Source of the DNA: Rhizopus sp. PT2906
Lineage: Eukaryota; Mucoromycota; Mucoromycetes; Mucorales; Rhizopodaceae
Assembly: GCA_025529335.1 (NCBI GenBank)
Contig: JAMYHX010000376.1
Span: 1 to 43,176, forward strand
Reading direction: 5' to 3'
Length of the DNA stretch: 43,176 nt
The position numbers were made by a program, and so were the translations under genes. Each line of letters opens with the position of its first letter. Within the stretch, counting starts at the first letter, position 1. Under the pieces are notes generated by a model, which was given only the letters and a program-made list of their open reading frames with translations, was not told where the DNA came from and made no database searches. This document shows, piece after piece, positions 10,601 to 21,182 of this stretch.

Positions 10601-10860
10601 TTACGCTTCATGTTGTATTTTGGCATAACATCCCTAAAGTGAGCATGTTTAAAGGATTACAAATATTTAGCCAACTGAGCTAATCATATTAACTAAATTA
10701 ATACTTTTGAAATACTGGAAGTGATCAAAGGGATGTGCCATAAACAAACTGTTGTTCATCTCTTAAAAAAGAGACAAAAGTGTATTTCTTTAGAAAAAGA
10801 AGGCATTACTGTTTTTTCTTTTTTGAAGCGACAGTAATACAAATGAGTCTATTTTATTAA

Positions 10861-11350
10861 GAAAAGCTGCACATAAACCAACTGATGGTCGTGGTACAGA
10901 TCTTCCTACATCTAATGATTCGCCTTATGGCAATAACTACATACTGATCGTAGTCGACTACTTCAGTAGATGTACAATAGTCAAGTCTATGCTTGACAAG
11001 TCTGCGCTGGCAGCGACCTTATGTCTAATAGGTATCTTTGCCAACTATGGTTCATCAACGTACTTATAATGTCAATGGATCAGAGCACATAGATGAACTA
11101 ATACGTATATTCTTACAACATTGGGGAGTTGAAGGTTGATGCGTTAGTCCATACCACTTATAATCTAACGGTTTAGTAGTAAAATGGGTTCAGAAGATGA
11201 AGGACTTGTATAAAAGGCCGGGAATTCTATATTATATCCACAATGTATGCTATAAGCAATATTTCTACCAAACCCACGCTTCTAAACCATTCTTCCTCAC
11301 GTTTACGAAACGAGCTAATGAATCCCTCAAGCCATATAAGCATTTCTATC
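10861..11350 (+). pseudogene. Broken Ty3/gypsy-type retrotransposon integrase fragment
   Basis: The plus strand encodes, across at least two frameshifts and stops, pieces of an rve-type integrase core. First comes YGNNYILIVVDYFSR, with the catalytic aspartate in VVDYFSR. An altered SDNG-like segment ends in ELIRIFLQHWGVE. Then comes a version of the YHPQSNGLVERW block, read here as SPYHL, stop, SNGLVVKW. A more decayed C-terminal part follows. Reverse transcriptase and LTRs were not found nearby. It is an old, inactive insertion remnant. Confidence 0.75.
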
Positions 11351-11624
11351 ACCAAGTGTGATAAATACTTCAACAATTACCATAACATCGTCATAATCTA
11401 TCTTATTAAGAATTTTTCCAAAGATTTACTTATTGCTATCTTTCTCTCTTTCTCTGTCTCTCGTCTTTTTTTTAATAATTTTTTATAAAAACGACATCTG
11501 ATTATTCCTTACACAATTTGATATCGAAAGAAAAGAACGCTGCATTCAGGCAAGTTGGAGAGAGAGAAACTATAAGCTATCACCTTCAACTAGCATGGCT
11601 AGCTTTCTTCTTTTGACGGCCAAG

Positions 11625-12047
11625 GAAGCCTCATCACGGTGAGGATATCCTCCTCCAGCTCTTCTATTGCTCTTTTGAGCAAGCTAGGAGAAGGGGTCAA
11701 AACAGAGCACGTGCACCAGGATGTGCGTTAGTCGCTCAGACGCCGTTGAACGATTGATAAATTCTGTATTTACGAACTGTATTAGTATTTTTAGTTTACA
11801 ATCTGAAGATGTTTTGAATTATATTATATATTTACCTTTACCTCAGGTCTTAATTTGCTTTGACTATATGTATCGGTTTTACAACCGAACAAGACATTAG
11901 CAAACCAAAAGCTAGATCATCTGTCAGACCCTGCAGCCACTCGCTTTTGAAGTAGATATGACGAAGGGAAAAGCGGCAGCCGCGACATATTTTGAAAAAA
12001 GAGTGAAAGAAAGATGTGCAAGTTGATTGCAAGTCCTTTTATTTATA
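11625..12047 (-). repeat. Dispersed repeat, copy 1 (inverted relative to copy 2 at 42152-42762)
   Basis: Read on the minus strand, this segment closely matches 42152-42762 on the plus strand. Shared landmarks are the peptide FSLRHIYFKSE, then LQGLTDDL and FGLLMSCSV, an AT-rich GTAAAnnTAAATATATAA-like stretch, the word ATCTTCAGA followed by TGTAAACTAAAAA, and a block ending GATGAGGCTT. This copy lacks the roughly 185-bp internal block found in copy 2 and has a 1-2 base length difference that breaks the last shared reading frame. It probably belongs to a mobile-element family, class not recognised. Confidence 0.8.
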
Positions 12048-12892
12048 AATCCTAAACTGCTGATGCTACACGATTTGCGTATGTTCCCTCAAAAACCAAC
12101 TATTGACACAAGCGCCGGACCAGCACAAAATAATACTGTTGACTCTACTGAATTAGCTTCTGTTGGCAAACGTCTCTACTTTGCCAAGTATCAACATCTC
12201 TCCTAGAGTTACATCTATCATCAGGAAGGGGATCTCTCTGTATCGATTCTTCGATCCTCCCATTTCAACATCACAACCGGATCTGTCCATCTATAGTACA
12301 TATGCCACTGTTCATTCAGTGCCTAAACGAGGTCTTGTTTGCCAAAGTCAATTCCATATTGCTTTCTTTTGTCCCAAGGTTACAATCTACTTTGAAATGC
12401 CATTTTGTAAATCCTGTTGACTATTCTGTGTTCGCAAGACAATAGAGGATTCATGCGAAACAATGAGGTGTTCTCTTCCTATAGTCTGTGCTACTCATGA
12501 AATCGTTAAACTAGAGTTTAATTCCAAAGTACTCAAAGCTCCTTTGTTTTGAAACTGACTTCGTTTATTTTAACCAATAAAAACAAATAATTAGCTTACT
12601 TGCATAAATTGAATCAAAAGAACTGGTTAAAGAGAAGCAGATATTTATCTTTATAGACTGTTGTAGTAATAAAAGGAAAAGGGGGGGGAATGAACAAGTG
12701 AATAGGTTGACTTTAAGGAAGAAGCATAATATTTTTAAAAAAGGGAGTATTGATTGTACTATGTAGCATTGGAAGCAGAACAGCACATGAGCTCAAACTA
12801 ATGGGACATTGTATAAAAGTTAACTACATGATTTACAACACTTTATTTACATCCAAAAATAAAAATAATAATAATAAAATCATTCTATGCTT

Positions 12893-15766
12893 TTACTGAG
12901 ACGACTCTTGTTGAAACATTCCATGAACTTGATCAGATATATTCAATCGTTGCTGTTTGGCAAGGTTATAGTAATACAAGGCCATTTCTCTATTCTGATT
13001 TTGCATGTAAAACTGTATCATCAAGGTGAAAGGACCAGCACGAGGCTTATATCCTGGCGAGACAGTCATCTCATTAAAGTACTTCACTGCCAATTCTTCA
13101 TTTTGACAACGGACACAAGCAGAGATGACAGAACCATATGTCACAGAGTTAGGTACGATACCCACCTGACGCATTTCGTTAAACAGAGTCAATACAGAAT
13201 CTAATCGTTGCGCCTTGGCAAGCTTTGACAGGATCACATTGTACATGTATACGGTAGGTTCAACCTTGTTCTTCTTTGCTTCTTCATAGATCGTCAGGGC
13301 ATCAGCAGCAAGGTTATCCATACTATCTTCTGAATCGTTCGGTTGTAGGTGTTGAAGCAAGCAACCATAAGCATCACCAGTAGGATACATATTAAGGTCT
13401 CGGATTTTTGAATAAAAGGCTTTGGCTTGGTCGATACTGGACAGACGAGCATTGGAGACCAGCATAGCATTATAGATCGTATGCAGACCGCGCTGTCGGG
13501 TGTGGTGTTCGAGTTTCTGTACGGATTCAATCACGGTCGAGTAGATTTTGTTGATCGCTCCCAAATCTTGGTACTTGGTGCATACTTGGATTATATCACG
13601 AATGACGTCGGGCGAAGGGATCTGTCCTTTTTGGATGATCTGGCTCTGTAAAATATCAATAGCTTCATCGTATTTACCCTCTAATGCCTTTGAAAGAGCT
13701 TTGCCTGAAAGCATTTCAGATTCTACGGTCACCTTGTTAATAGGTTCAATCTTATTTGTTGGGCCTTCTTGTGTCGAGTTGTTCATGTTGTCGCTTGTAT
13801 TGGAAGATTCGGTATTTTGTTGGCTGTTGGCGTTCTCTGGAAGAGGAGGTATATAGGGGCCGAATAGACGATTCCAGCGCTCTTCATATTCGGGAGAGAC
13901 ACCATACTTTTGCATACGTGCTAGCACACGAATGTAAAGGCTAGGTGTTGGTGAGATGCCAAGGGAAAGCATGTCTTCCAAGAGTTCAAAGGCAGTCTTG
14001 CAGAAATCATCTGGTATGGACTGTTTGCGGAAGATGGCATCGTACAAAACCGTGAAGGAAAGTGGAGAGAGGTCCTTGGAGATCGTTTTCCACTCGGTGC
14101 TGTTTGTCTTGGCCTTCTTGTACATGTTGTAGATAGTAGAAGATACAACAGGGTTAGGCCCTACCGAGTACTTTTTCAAAATCTCGAGCACTTCCAAAGC
14201 TTGCTTCAGATTGGTACACTTGAGGGCCAATTCAAGGCCGAGGCTTGCAATGGGTGAACTCTTGTCGACAAAATGTGTTTGAGCATAGGCATCCATGGTT
14301 TTCTGATATGAACTGATCGCATCTTCGAGCTTGCCGTTGTTTACAAAAGATGCAAAGAGTTTTTGACAGAGGGTGAGATCAAGTCTGAGCCCATGAGTGA
14401 CCATATCTTGCACAACTTGGATTGCAATCTCAGGCTTGTTGTTACCAATACATGCATATGCGTAGTCTGCCAAGTGACCATATTCCTTTGAAATATCGCA
14501 TTTCAGCAACTTGCTGTATACCTGAGCGGCCTTGTCAAAGTCCTTCTTACGGGCATAAGCAGATAATACGACAGCGTAGGTCGATCCATTTGGTTTAGGA
14601 AGTTTGGAATCATTTTCCAATGCGGCTAGAATAGATTCTACAAGATCCAGCTTATTATCAACACAGGCACGTCTAAAGATCTTGTTGTATGGAACAATGC
14701 TAACTTTGATGCCATCGTTGGTCATGACATTCTGCACAATATTCAGAGCACCATCAAGATCACCTGCATTCACATATGCTGATACAAGGGCATTGTAGAC
14801 ATAAGCAGGATCATGAGAGGGAAGCTCTCTTTCGAGTGACTTGTATTCCAAAAAGCATTCACGAACAGCAGGAAGATCACCTGCAACACCAAACAGAGAC
14901 AAGAGAGTAGCAAAAGTAACGCCATTGGGCTTAGCATTACTATCACCTTCAAGATGCTTCAAGATATAAATACCATGCTCTGTGTTTCCCTTGAACGAAA
15001 GATTTTGAAGCATACGGTTGTAGAGGTCCACATCAAAGTCTTGGGTACATTTTTCCTTGACAGCCTTTTCGAACAAGTCCAAGGCTTGTTCCATATTCTT
15101 TTCGTTTTCTAAGTCTGACAGGTTGTCTACTGCGTTGCCTGTACGGGCCATCTGACGACGAAGCATACCTACTGTTTTTTGAACTTCTGAATCCCTTGTA
15201 CAGAGTGATCGAATCAAGAGGGCGTAGGTGTGTGAAGAAGGACGTGCTCCAGAGGCAATCATCTGTCTATATACGTCCATCATGGGTGTCAAAGGTTGAT
15301 TCTGTCTGCGTAACTTTCCATAGGCTTCGATGACAGCTTCATATGTCTGTGAAGACAAAGGTGCACCTGTCAAAGACTTTCCTTGTGTAAAAGTTGAAAT
15401 GACAGTGTGTAGGTCGTTTTCTTTAGCAGCTTGAAGAATGCGGCCGTCGACTTGAGCAGGATCTGTCAAAGGGGGTCTTTTATGTTTCCAAGCAGTACGT
15501 AATTGTCCTTGAAGGATCAAGGACTCGTCTAGTTGTTGCTGTTGTTGCTGTTGATTTTCTTGATTATGTTGAACAGACTTTTGACTGAAATGAGTCGATC
15601 TGCTTGTTGTTGTATAAGAGATCTTTCCAGCTGACACATGGCGAGTAGGCAATTGAGTAAGGAAAGCGGCTGATTTAGGTGCTGTAAGTTGCTTTGTAAG
15701 TACACCTTGTCTAGCAACGGTGTTTATAATAGTTGAAGTTGCCTTTGCACCGTACATGTTTAGCAA
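12893..15766 (-). CDS. Large pentatricopeptide repeat (PPR) protein, mitochondrial
   Basis: This is one uninterrupted minus-strand frame of 957 residues, unusual here for its length without introns. The N-terminus is rich in Arg, Ser and Thr with few acidic residues (MLNMYGAKATSTIINTVARQ), typical of a mitochondrial presequence. A Gln run follows at about residues 70-80. The body is a series of 35-residue PPR helices, for example TYNAML-, VMYNVILSKLAKAQRLDSVL and SVTYGSVISACVRCQNEEL-type repeats. PPR proteins bind organellar RNA in a sequence-specific way and act in processing, stability or translation of mitochondrial transcripts. The target RNA cannot be read from the sequence. A polar spacer (about residues 640-670, NANSQQNTESSNTSDNMNNS) separates two PPR blocks. 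Confidence 0.92.
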   Translation of the reverse strand: MLNMYGAKATSTIINTVARQGVLTKQLTAPKSAAFLTQLPTRHVSAGKISYTTTSRSTHFSQKSVQHNQENQQQQQQQLDESLILQGQLRTAWKHKRPPLTDPAQVDGRILQAAKENDLHTVISTFTQGKSLTGAPLSSQTYEAVIEAYGKLRRQNQPLTPMMDVYRQMIASGARPSSHTYALLIRSLCTRDSEVQKTVGMLRRQMARTGNAVDNLSDLENEKNMEQALDLFEKAVKEKCTQDFDVDLYNRMLQNLSFKGNTEHGIYILKHLEGDSNAKPNGVTFATLLSLFGVAGDLPAVRECFLEYKSLERELPSHDPAYVYNALVSAYVNAGDLDGALNIVQNVMTNDGIKVSIVPYNKIFRRACVDNKLDLVESILAALENDSKLPKPNGSTYAVVLSAYARKKDFDKAAQVYSKLLKCDISKEYGHLADYAYACIGNNKPEIAIQVVQDMVTHGLRLDLTLCQKLFASFVNNGKLEDAISSYQKTMDAYAQTHFVDKSSPIASLGLELALKCTNLKQALEVLEILKKYSVGPNPVVSSTIYNMYKKAKTNSTEWKTISKDLSPLSFTVLYDAIFRKQSIPDDFCKTAFELLEDMLSLGISPTPSLYIRVLARMQKYGVSPEYEERWNRLFGPYIPPLPENANSQQNTESSNTSDNMNNSTQEGPTNKIEPINKVTVESEMLSGKALSKALEGKYDEAIDILQSQIIQKGQIPSPDVIRDIIQVCTKYQDLGAINKIYSTVIESVQKLEHHTRQRGLHTIYNAMLVSNARLSSIDQAKAFYSKIRDLNMYPTGDAYGCLLQHLQPNDSEDSMDNLAADALTIYEEAKKNKVEPTVYMYNVILSKLAKAQRLDSVLTLFNEMRQVGIVPNSVTYGSVISACVRCQNEELAVKYFNEMTVSPGYKPRAGPFTLMIQFYMQNQNREMALYYYNLAKQQRLNISDQVHGMFQQESSQ

Positions 15767-16003
15767 CTCGACTGATTAACAAGAGAAAAAAAAAGATTTT
15801 TTTTGTATTTTCTAAAAATATAAGGAGAGAAAAAATTTCGGAAGCCAATTGACTCATAAAACCAGGGCGGAACATTTATTATCCGTTATTGAAAGGAATA
15901 GCTTCGTTGTAGTATTCGCTATAAAAAGAGAGCCATTGAATATCAAGACTGAGACAGAGAGAGAGTGTATAATAGGCTCATTCATTCCTCTTAACAACCC
16001 AAA

Positions 16004-16135
16004 ATGAGTGTTCATCGTAGTCATTGTCTTGTCAGATTTAATAATCATCGTCCCACACATTATAAAGTTTATTGTATTAATCAATGCATATCTGATCAAT
16101 CCGATAACACTACTACAACAAGCAAAAAAGTGTAA
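16004..16135 (+). CDS. Candidate small protein, 43 residues
   Basis: A short frame begins with MSVHRSHCLVRFNNHRPTHY and ends TTTTSKKV. It is basic, with three cysteines. A TATA-like box (CTATAAAAAG, 15920-15929) lies about 75 bp before the ATG, and the intervening purine-rich stretch could be a 5' leader. No family is recognised. It could equally be chance, or part of the GPATCH1 leader (an upstream ORF). Confidence 0.25.
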   Translation: MSVHRSHCLVRFNNHRPTHYKVYCINQCISDQSDNTTTTSKKV

Positions 16136-16190
16136 TATATGTTTGATGGCTCACATTGTTGTCCTTGTTAAATAAGTGTCACATTTACAC

Positions 16191-16217
16191 TTTTTTTTTT
16201 TTTTTTTTTTTTTTTTT
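16191..16217. repeat. T27 homopolymer upstream of GPATCH1
   Basis: An uninterrupted run of 27 T on the sense strand, 16 bp before the start codon. Confidence 0.95.
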
Positions 16218-16233
16218 GTTAGCATAATTTTTT

Positions 16234-19200
16234 ATGTACAGCAGCGACATCACAGAACCAAAGACACCAGCAGAAAGCTTTGTGGTGTTCGGTACAGCTT
16301 TCCCAGAACAAACAGAAAGAGATCGCAGAGCTGGAAGAGCCGATGCTGGCCAATTTGTTCCTGTTTGGAAACAAGAGGCAAGAGACGAAAAGGGACGTCG
16401 AAGGTTTCACGGTGCATTCACTGGAGGCTTTTCTGCTGGTTATTTCAACACAGTTGGATCTAAAGAAGGTAAAGATACAGCAAAACTGTATACAATGTAG
16501 ATCATTAATATATTTTATAGGCTGGGAACCCACCAATTTCGTTTCTTCTCGCAATGCACGCAATGAAAGAAAGGAAGCTAAACCTGAAGATTTTATGGAC
16601 GAAGAGGATTTACAAGTAAAAAAAAAAAGTAAACGGCCAAACATCACCAAGACTAATCAACCTGGTGTATATAGGATTTAGCAGGCACTCGTAAGCTGGT
16701 AGCAACAGAAGAGTTTGATATACTAGGAGGAACCGAACGAGAACTGGCAGCACGCCGAAAACAGCAGCAGGAAGAAGACGAAAAAAGAGGAAGTGAGTTA
16801 GGAATCATTGGAAGTAGCTTAATCGACATGTTTGGTCCATCCAAAGATCCCATAGGCGTTCGATTACTACGCAAAATGGGCTGGCGTCCAGGACAAGGCA
16901 TCGGCCCAAGGTTGGTTAAGCGGCCAAAGGAAGGAATGGATGAGGACGAGGATGAGGACGATGAGTTGTTGAACGATATTACCTTTGCTCCTCGTGATAC
17001 CCCTATTCAAAGCTTTCAGATCAAAAGAGATACATACGGCCTAGGCTTTGACTTGGCGACATCTGTGCCAGAAATTGCTGAAATGAAAAGGCTGCGTGAA
17101 TTGGCAAAGAAAAACCAAGAAGATGAGAATAAGAAACGCTCAACATTTGGTATCTTTAACAAAAACACGACTGGTGACGCATTTGGATTAGGCGCATTTG
17201 AAGAAGAGGAAGATGAAGAGGATATCTACGGAGATAGATTGGCAAGAAACTATCATAGAGTGCTTTATGATGATGAAGGTGGTATGACAAGAGATGAACT
17301 CAAAGCACAAGAAAGGAAGCGTAAAAGAGAACAGGAAGAGAATCACTACCGGGAATTGGACAAGGCTAGATGCTCTGATGGAAGACCACCGTTGAAAGGA
17401 TTTCATGTATCCCAACAGAACCAACAGATTGGTAAATGGTAAATAATAAGAAGGATTCTCGAGAGATTCGTTCACCAACATACCTTTATCACCTTAGGTA
17501 TCCACCTCCAGTTGTTCCATCTGACTTCACGGGTCAACATGCACCATTGGAGGATTCAGTAAAATCAATGGACGTCAATAAAGAGAGTGTATTTTCATTT
17601 GAAGAAAGAGGATTAGCGCTTGGAGAAAAGCCAATCGAGCATCGTTCCGTCTTTGACTATATCCCAAAACATTCCAAGGACAGACTTGATCAAGCCATCC
17701 GATTCTTTGTGGATAGCGGAAAAGATAAATCTCAACTTGCCGACTTTCCTTCTGTACCAAAGGACGTCGCCCTATTAGCTTTGAAAGGATTTATGCCGTT
17801 TGGTGATAATCCAAAGAAACAAGAAAGATACCGAAATTACTTGGAAAATCATGCAGGTATGCTCACAGAGGACGGAATCCCGAAAAAGATACTGCCTATC
17901 CCTGAGGGCTTGACATATGATGCTGCTATGAAGGAAATGGACGAGTTTGCAAAGGCTGCTAGAATATTTAGACCCATCAGTGCTATGATGAGTGGTCGAT
18001 TTACATCAGCGTCAGATGCAGCTAAAAACGTCGAAGTGGTCTCTTTTGAAGGCGGATTAAAGACTGAAGAACAATATCGCAAGGAAAAGGAAGAAAGAGC
18101 AAAAGCAGTACCCGAGCCTGAAAAGAAACAGGTAAGATCCAGAAACGTGTCACTCTTCTTTCCTCTAATGTTTCTATTAGCCAACACAAGAAGCAGAAGC
18201 GGCAGCAATGAAAATGTTTGGCGCTCTTACTCGTACAGTAAGGCCATTTTATCCTAGTAGGCTTGTCTGCAAGCGATTTAATGTTCCTAATCCACATCCA
18301 AATATTACTGCATCTACTGATGCAGCAGCTGGTCGGTCTCAAGCTGGATCCAAAGAAGCACTGAGTAAAGAAGCGATGGAGGCAATGCTGAACGAAAGAA
18401 TGCCATTAGCATTTACCTCTGCCGAAACATCTGATGATCCTTTACTAAAATCAGTCATACCAAAACCTTCAGAAAGAGCATCATCATCTGACGACAGTAA
18501 AGCACCAACGACTGGTATTACTCAGGAGATCGCTGTCAGTAATAATGCAGGACAAGAACAAACAAGTGAAGATGGGTTACAAGACGACAAAGATTTGGAC
18601 TATGAACGACCCTCCATGGATATTTTTAAAGCAATTTTCGAAGACACAGATTCTGAAGATGAAGAGCAAGAAAAGGAAAAGGAAGAGGAAACATCTCTTA
18701 TAGTGAATCGACAGGAGAGTATTGATGACGAAGTGATCGGACCATTACCTCCTCCAAAGGCACCTACAGCCGAGATACCCATTCAAACAAACAATAAGCC
18801 TGAGCCAACAACAGAGGTCTTCAGACCCATGTTCAAGCGAGCCTCCGAAAGACGTGAGCAAGGTACGACAGCACTGCCAAATATTGTCTCTGAAGAGAAA
18901 GTAGTTCAACCATTCAAACCGAGATCGACAGTGAGCAAGCGTCGTCGTGTGTCTGTGTCTGAGAGCTCTGATGAAGAAAGCAAAAGGTCACCGGACGAAC
19001 GAGCTACTTCACATAAAGAGCATAGAAGTAGTCGATTACATAGATCAAGAAGTAGTCCAGATAGTAGTAGTAGACATAGTCATAAGCGAAGCAGAAGTCG
19101 GGAAAGAAAGCACAAGAGCAGTCGTAAGAGGAGCAGAAGCCGCGACAGAAAGAGTAAAAAGCATAAAAGCGAGAAGCATAGATCACGTAAGCATAAGCAC

Positions 19201-19326
19201 CACACAGAGGAGGATGATTATGAGGAATTGTGGGTCGAGAAAGAACCAGTCTTGAGCTATAGAAGTAATGAAAGCAATGATGGTCGAAGAAGGGAAGGAC
19301 GCTTACGTGCTGCAGATTTATGGTGA
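16234..19326 (+). CDS. G-patch domain protein, GPATCH1/TGH family splicing factor
   Basis: Exons are 16234-16468, 16521-16615, 16675-17438, 17498-18131 and 18181-19326, giving 957 residues. The N-terminal GPATCH1 (DUF1604) region is ESFVVFGTAFPEQTERDR, then RRRFHGAFTGGFSAGYFNTV and GSKEGWEPTNFVSSR. The G-patch is at about residues 168-190 (VRLLRKMGWRPGQGIGPR). The middle holds TYGLGFDLATSVPEIAEMK and YPPPVVPSDFTGQHAP. The block FGALTRTVRPFYPSRLVCKR matches the SURP-distal motif of the family. The C-terminus is Arg/Ser- and Lys-rich (HKRSRSRERKHKSSRKRSRS). Family members associate with late spliceosomal complexes and activate DEAH helicases through the G-patch. The start is the first in-frame methionine after the T27 tract. 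Intron donors are GTAAA or GTAAG. Confidence 0.95.
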
Positions 19327-19371
19327 TAACTTAGATTTATTTAATAAAAGATTAAACTACCACTTCTAATA

Positions 19372-19782
19372 TTATTTGGCTGCTGTCTTGAGCTATAAAA
19401 GAATGAATAAAGGACTTTTCTATATAAAAATATTTATATATACCTGAAGACCATGCATTCCCTTGATTTCTTCTTTCAAAACTTCATTAACCATTCTATG
19501 CTGTTTAACAATGCTCATTCCTTCGAATTTTTTAGATGCAATATTAATAGCGTACATAGATCCACAACCCCCTTTCAATAGACAAAACGTTAGTTTATTT
19601 ATACTTTATAAAAAAAAGGCATTACCTGAAACATCGGCCACTTGCAGTTTGTGGGGAGTGAGTGCTTCGGAAAGTTTTGTGTAAATATGCTTTTCGCCTG
19701 CACTTAAGCCTTCCAAGGCGTCTGCCTGTGTTGAATACAATGCACGACGAATGAGGGTTGAACGCACAAAGTTTGAAAGCAT
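19372..19782 (-). CDS. BolA-like protein, probably mitochondrial (BOLA3/Bol3 type)
   Basis: Minus-strand exons are 19626-19782, 19444-19571 and 19372-19392, giving 101 residues. The N-terminus (MLSNFVRSTLIRRALYSTQA) looks like a mitochondrial presequence. The BolA fold follows: GEKHIYTKLSEALTPHKLQV, the GGCGSMY turn and EGMSIVKQHRMVNEVLKEEI, with the invariant histidine in QHRMV. BolA proteins partner with monothiol glutaredoxins in iron-sulfur cluster delivery. The mitochondrial branch acts late in [4Fe-4S] transfer. The last exon is only 21 nt (LKTAAK and stop). It ends 45 bp from the stop of the plus-strand GPATCH1 gene. Confidence 0.93.
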
Positions 19783-19940
19783 CTTTACTAGTGAAAAAGA
19801 GAGAGAAAAAGATCCCTTTTGGGAACTGAAGTTTTATCATTTTACACAGTCACATCTTTAGCTTACATAAAAAAGGCAAAAAAATATTGAGATATAATAC
19901 ATGATTACTCGTATGTTTATTAATAGCAAAATCAAGACGT

Positions 19941-20753
19941 TTAAGCATCCTTGATCTTCTTGGTACCACGAAGGAGACCAGTACGACGAGCAGCAATCAA
20001 ACCGACCTTTTGACCAGCAGGAGAGTCACGGGCCATGGTAGAAGCCTTACCAATGTGTTGATGGTTACCACCACCGTGAGGATGGTCAACAGGGTTCATA
20101 GCAACACCACGAGTCTTGGGCCAGCTGTTGCGCTTGACCTTGAATTTGTGGTAGGCACGACCGGCCTTCAAGAGGGGCTTGTCAATACGACCACCACCAG
20201 CAACAATACCGACGACAGCACGAGAGGTGGAGGGGATGACCTTCTTGGAACCAGAGGGAAGACGAATACGAGTCTTACCATCATCACCGTGACCGATGAT
20301 GGTGGCATAGTTACCAGAAGTACGAGCAATAGCACCACGGTCACCAACCTTTTCTTCAACGTTACAAATGACAGTACCTTCGGGCATAGAGGCCAAAGGC
20401 ATGACGTTACCAATGTTCAAAGAAGCCTTCTTACCAGCATAGATGAATTGACCAGTGTACATACCTTCGGTGGCAATGAAGGTTTCAGTACGAAGCTTGT
20501 ACCTAATCATGAGGTCAATAAAACATATTTAAGAAGCTGTCAACACTTACTTGTAAGGGTCACGGAAGACAACCTTGGCAAGAGGAGCACCTCTACCGGG
20601 ATCGTGGACGATCTCCTTTACAATACCACGAATGTAACCATGACGTTCGGCAAAGTCGAAAACTCTGAGTTTGGCGGCACCCTTACGGCCAACGGTGTGA
20701 GATTTGAAGATACTTCCAGCACCTTTTCTTTGAGCACGAATGACGCGACCCAT
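19941..20753 (-). CDS. RPL2: 60S ribosomal protein uL2 (L8/L2)
   Basis: Minus-strand exons are 20551-20753 and 19941-20502, giving 254 residues, the same length as the yeast protein. It starts MGRVIRAQRKGAGSIFKSHT and has the universal C-terminal loop with GVAMNPVDHPHGGGNHQHIG, whose histidine lies near the peptidyl transferase centre. Codon usage is clearly biased towards C-ending synonymous codons and differs from neighbours, as expected for a highly expressed gene. The 48-bp intron has a perfect GTAAGT donor. Confidence 0.98.
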
Positions 20754-21182
20754 ATTTGACTAATCTATAACCAAAATTGCGTATTAATAACTGTTCTCTT
20801 TCTCTTTTTAAATATATGTGTGTGTGTGTGTATGGATGTGGATGTATCATCATTGAACATTGTCCCCAATTGCTCCCCATTCCCATTTTCCCCTCTCCTT
20901 CAGCACAGCTCTCTCTCTCTCCGATCTTTTTGCTCGAAATGATTGTAAGCATATCGCATCCATCCATATAATCCACACATCCATCATCATTCATCCCTCT
21001 ATTATCACAAAATATAGTTCATCTTTGAATATACATACCCTTAATTAGGTGTAGGGAGGAGAAGAGGGAGTTTCATGACTTCTGCGGGGCTCTATGTTCT
21101 GTTGAGGTCGGGCATGGAGAGGCGGTAATCCAATTTCTCCAATAGGAACTGTGGCTTGCACGTTTTTTTTGCTCTTTTCAAT
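20754..21182. promoter_or_regulatory. Divergent promoter region of RPL2 and the AIRIM-like gene
   Basis: About 430 bp. It contains a (TG)n/TATG microsatellite near 20815-20835, CT-rich blocks at 20890-20930 and two CCAAT elements at about 21129 and 21140 just upstream of the plus-strand gene. No gene is seen. Confidence 0.45.

Larger units (their letters stand above)
10600..12892. other. Gene-poor repeat island
   Basis: About 2.3 kb with no intact gene. It contains a broken Ty3/gypsy integrase (about 10861-11350) and one copy of a dispersed repeat (11625-12047). A following stretch (about 12060-12540) has broken coding-like segments such as NTVDSTELASVGKRLYFAKY with several stops. No long terminal repeats or target-site duplications could be identified by eye. 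Confidence 0.6.
15767..16233. promoter_or_regulatory. Divergent intergenic region with T27 tract and one candidate small ORF
   Basis: This lies between the PPR gene (minus) and the GPATCH1 gene (plus). It contains a TATA-like CTATAAAAAG at 15920-15929, a small plus-strand frame at 16004-16135, and T27 at 16191-16217 that ends 16 bp before the GPATCH1 start codon. Confidence 0.5.

Noticed and set aside
12887..13944. Several plus-strand frames of 60-105 codons
   Set aside because: All are antisense to the PPR gene, with no starts, splice sites or protein-like composition of their own.
15854..16099. 81-codon minus-strand frame upstream of the PPR gene
   Set aside because: Composition is not protein-like and it is antisense to a better small plus-strand candidate.
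18947..19255. 102-codon frame inside the GPATCH1 C-terminus
   Set aside because: Alternative frame of the Arg/Ser repeat coding sequence; no independent start context.
20010..20759. 249-codon plus-strand frame
   Set aside because: It is exactly antisense to ribosomal protein uL2; its Thr/Asn-rich composition is an artefact of the biased codons of that gene.
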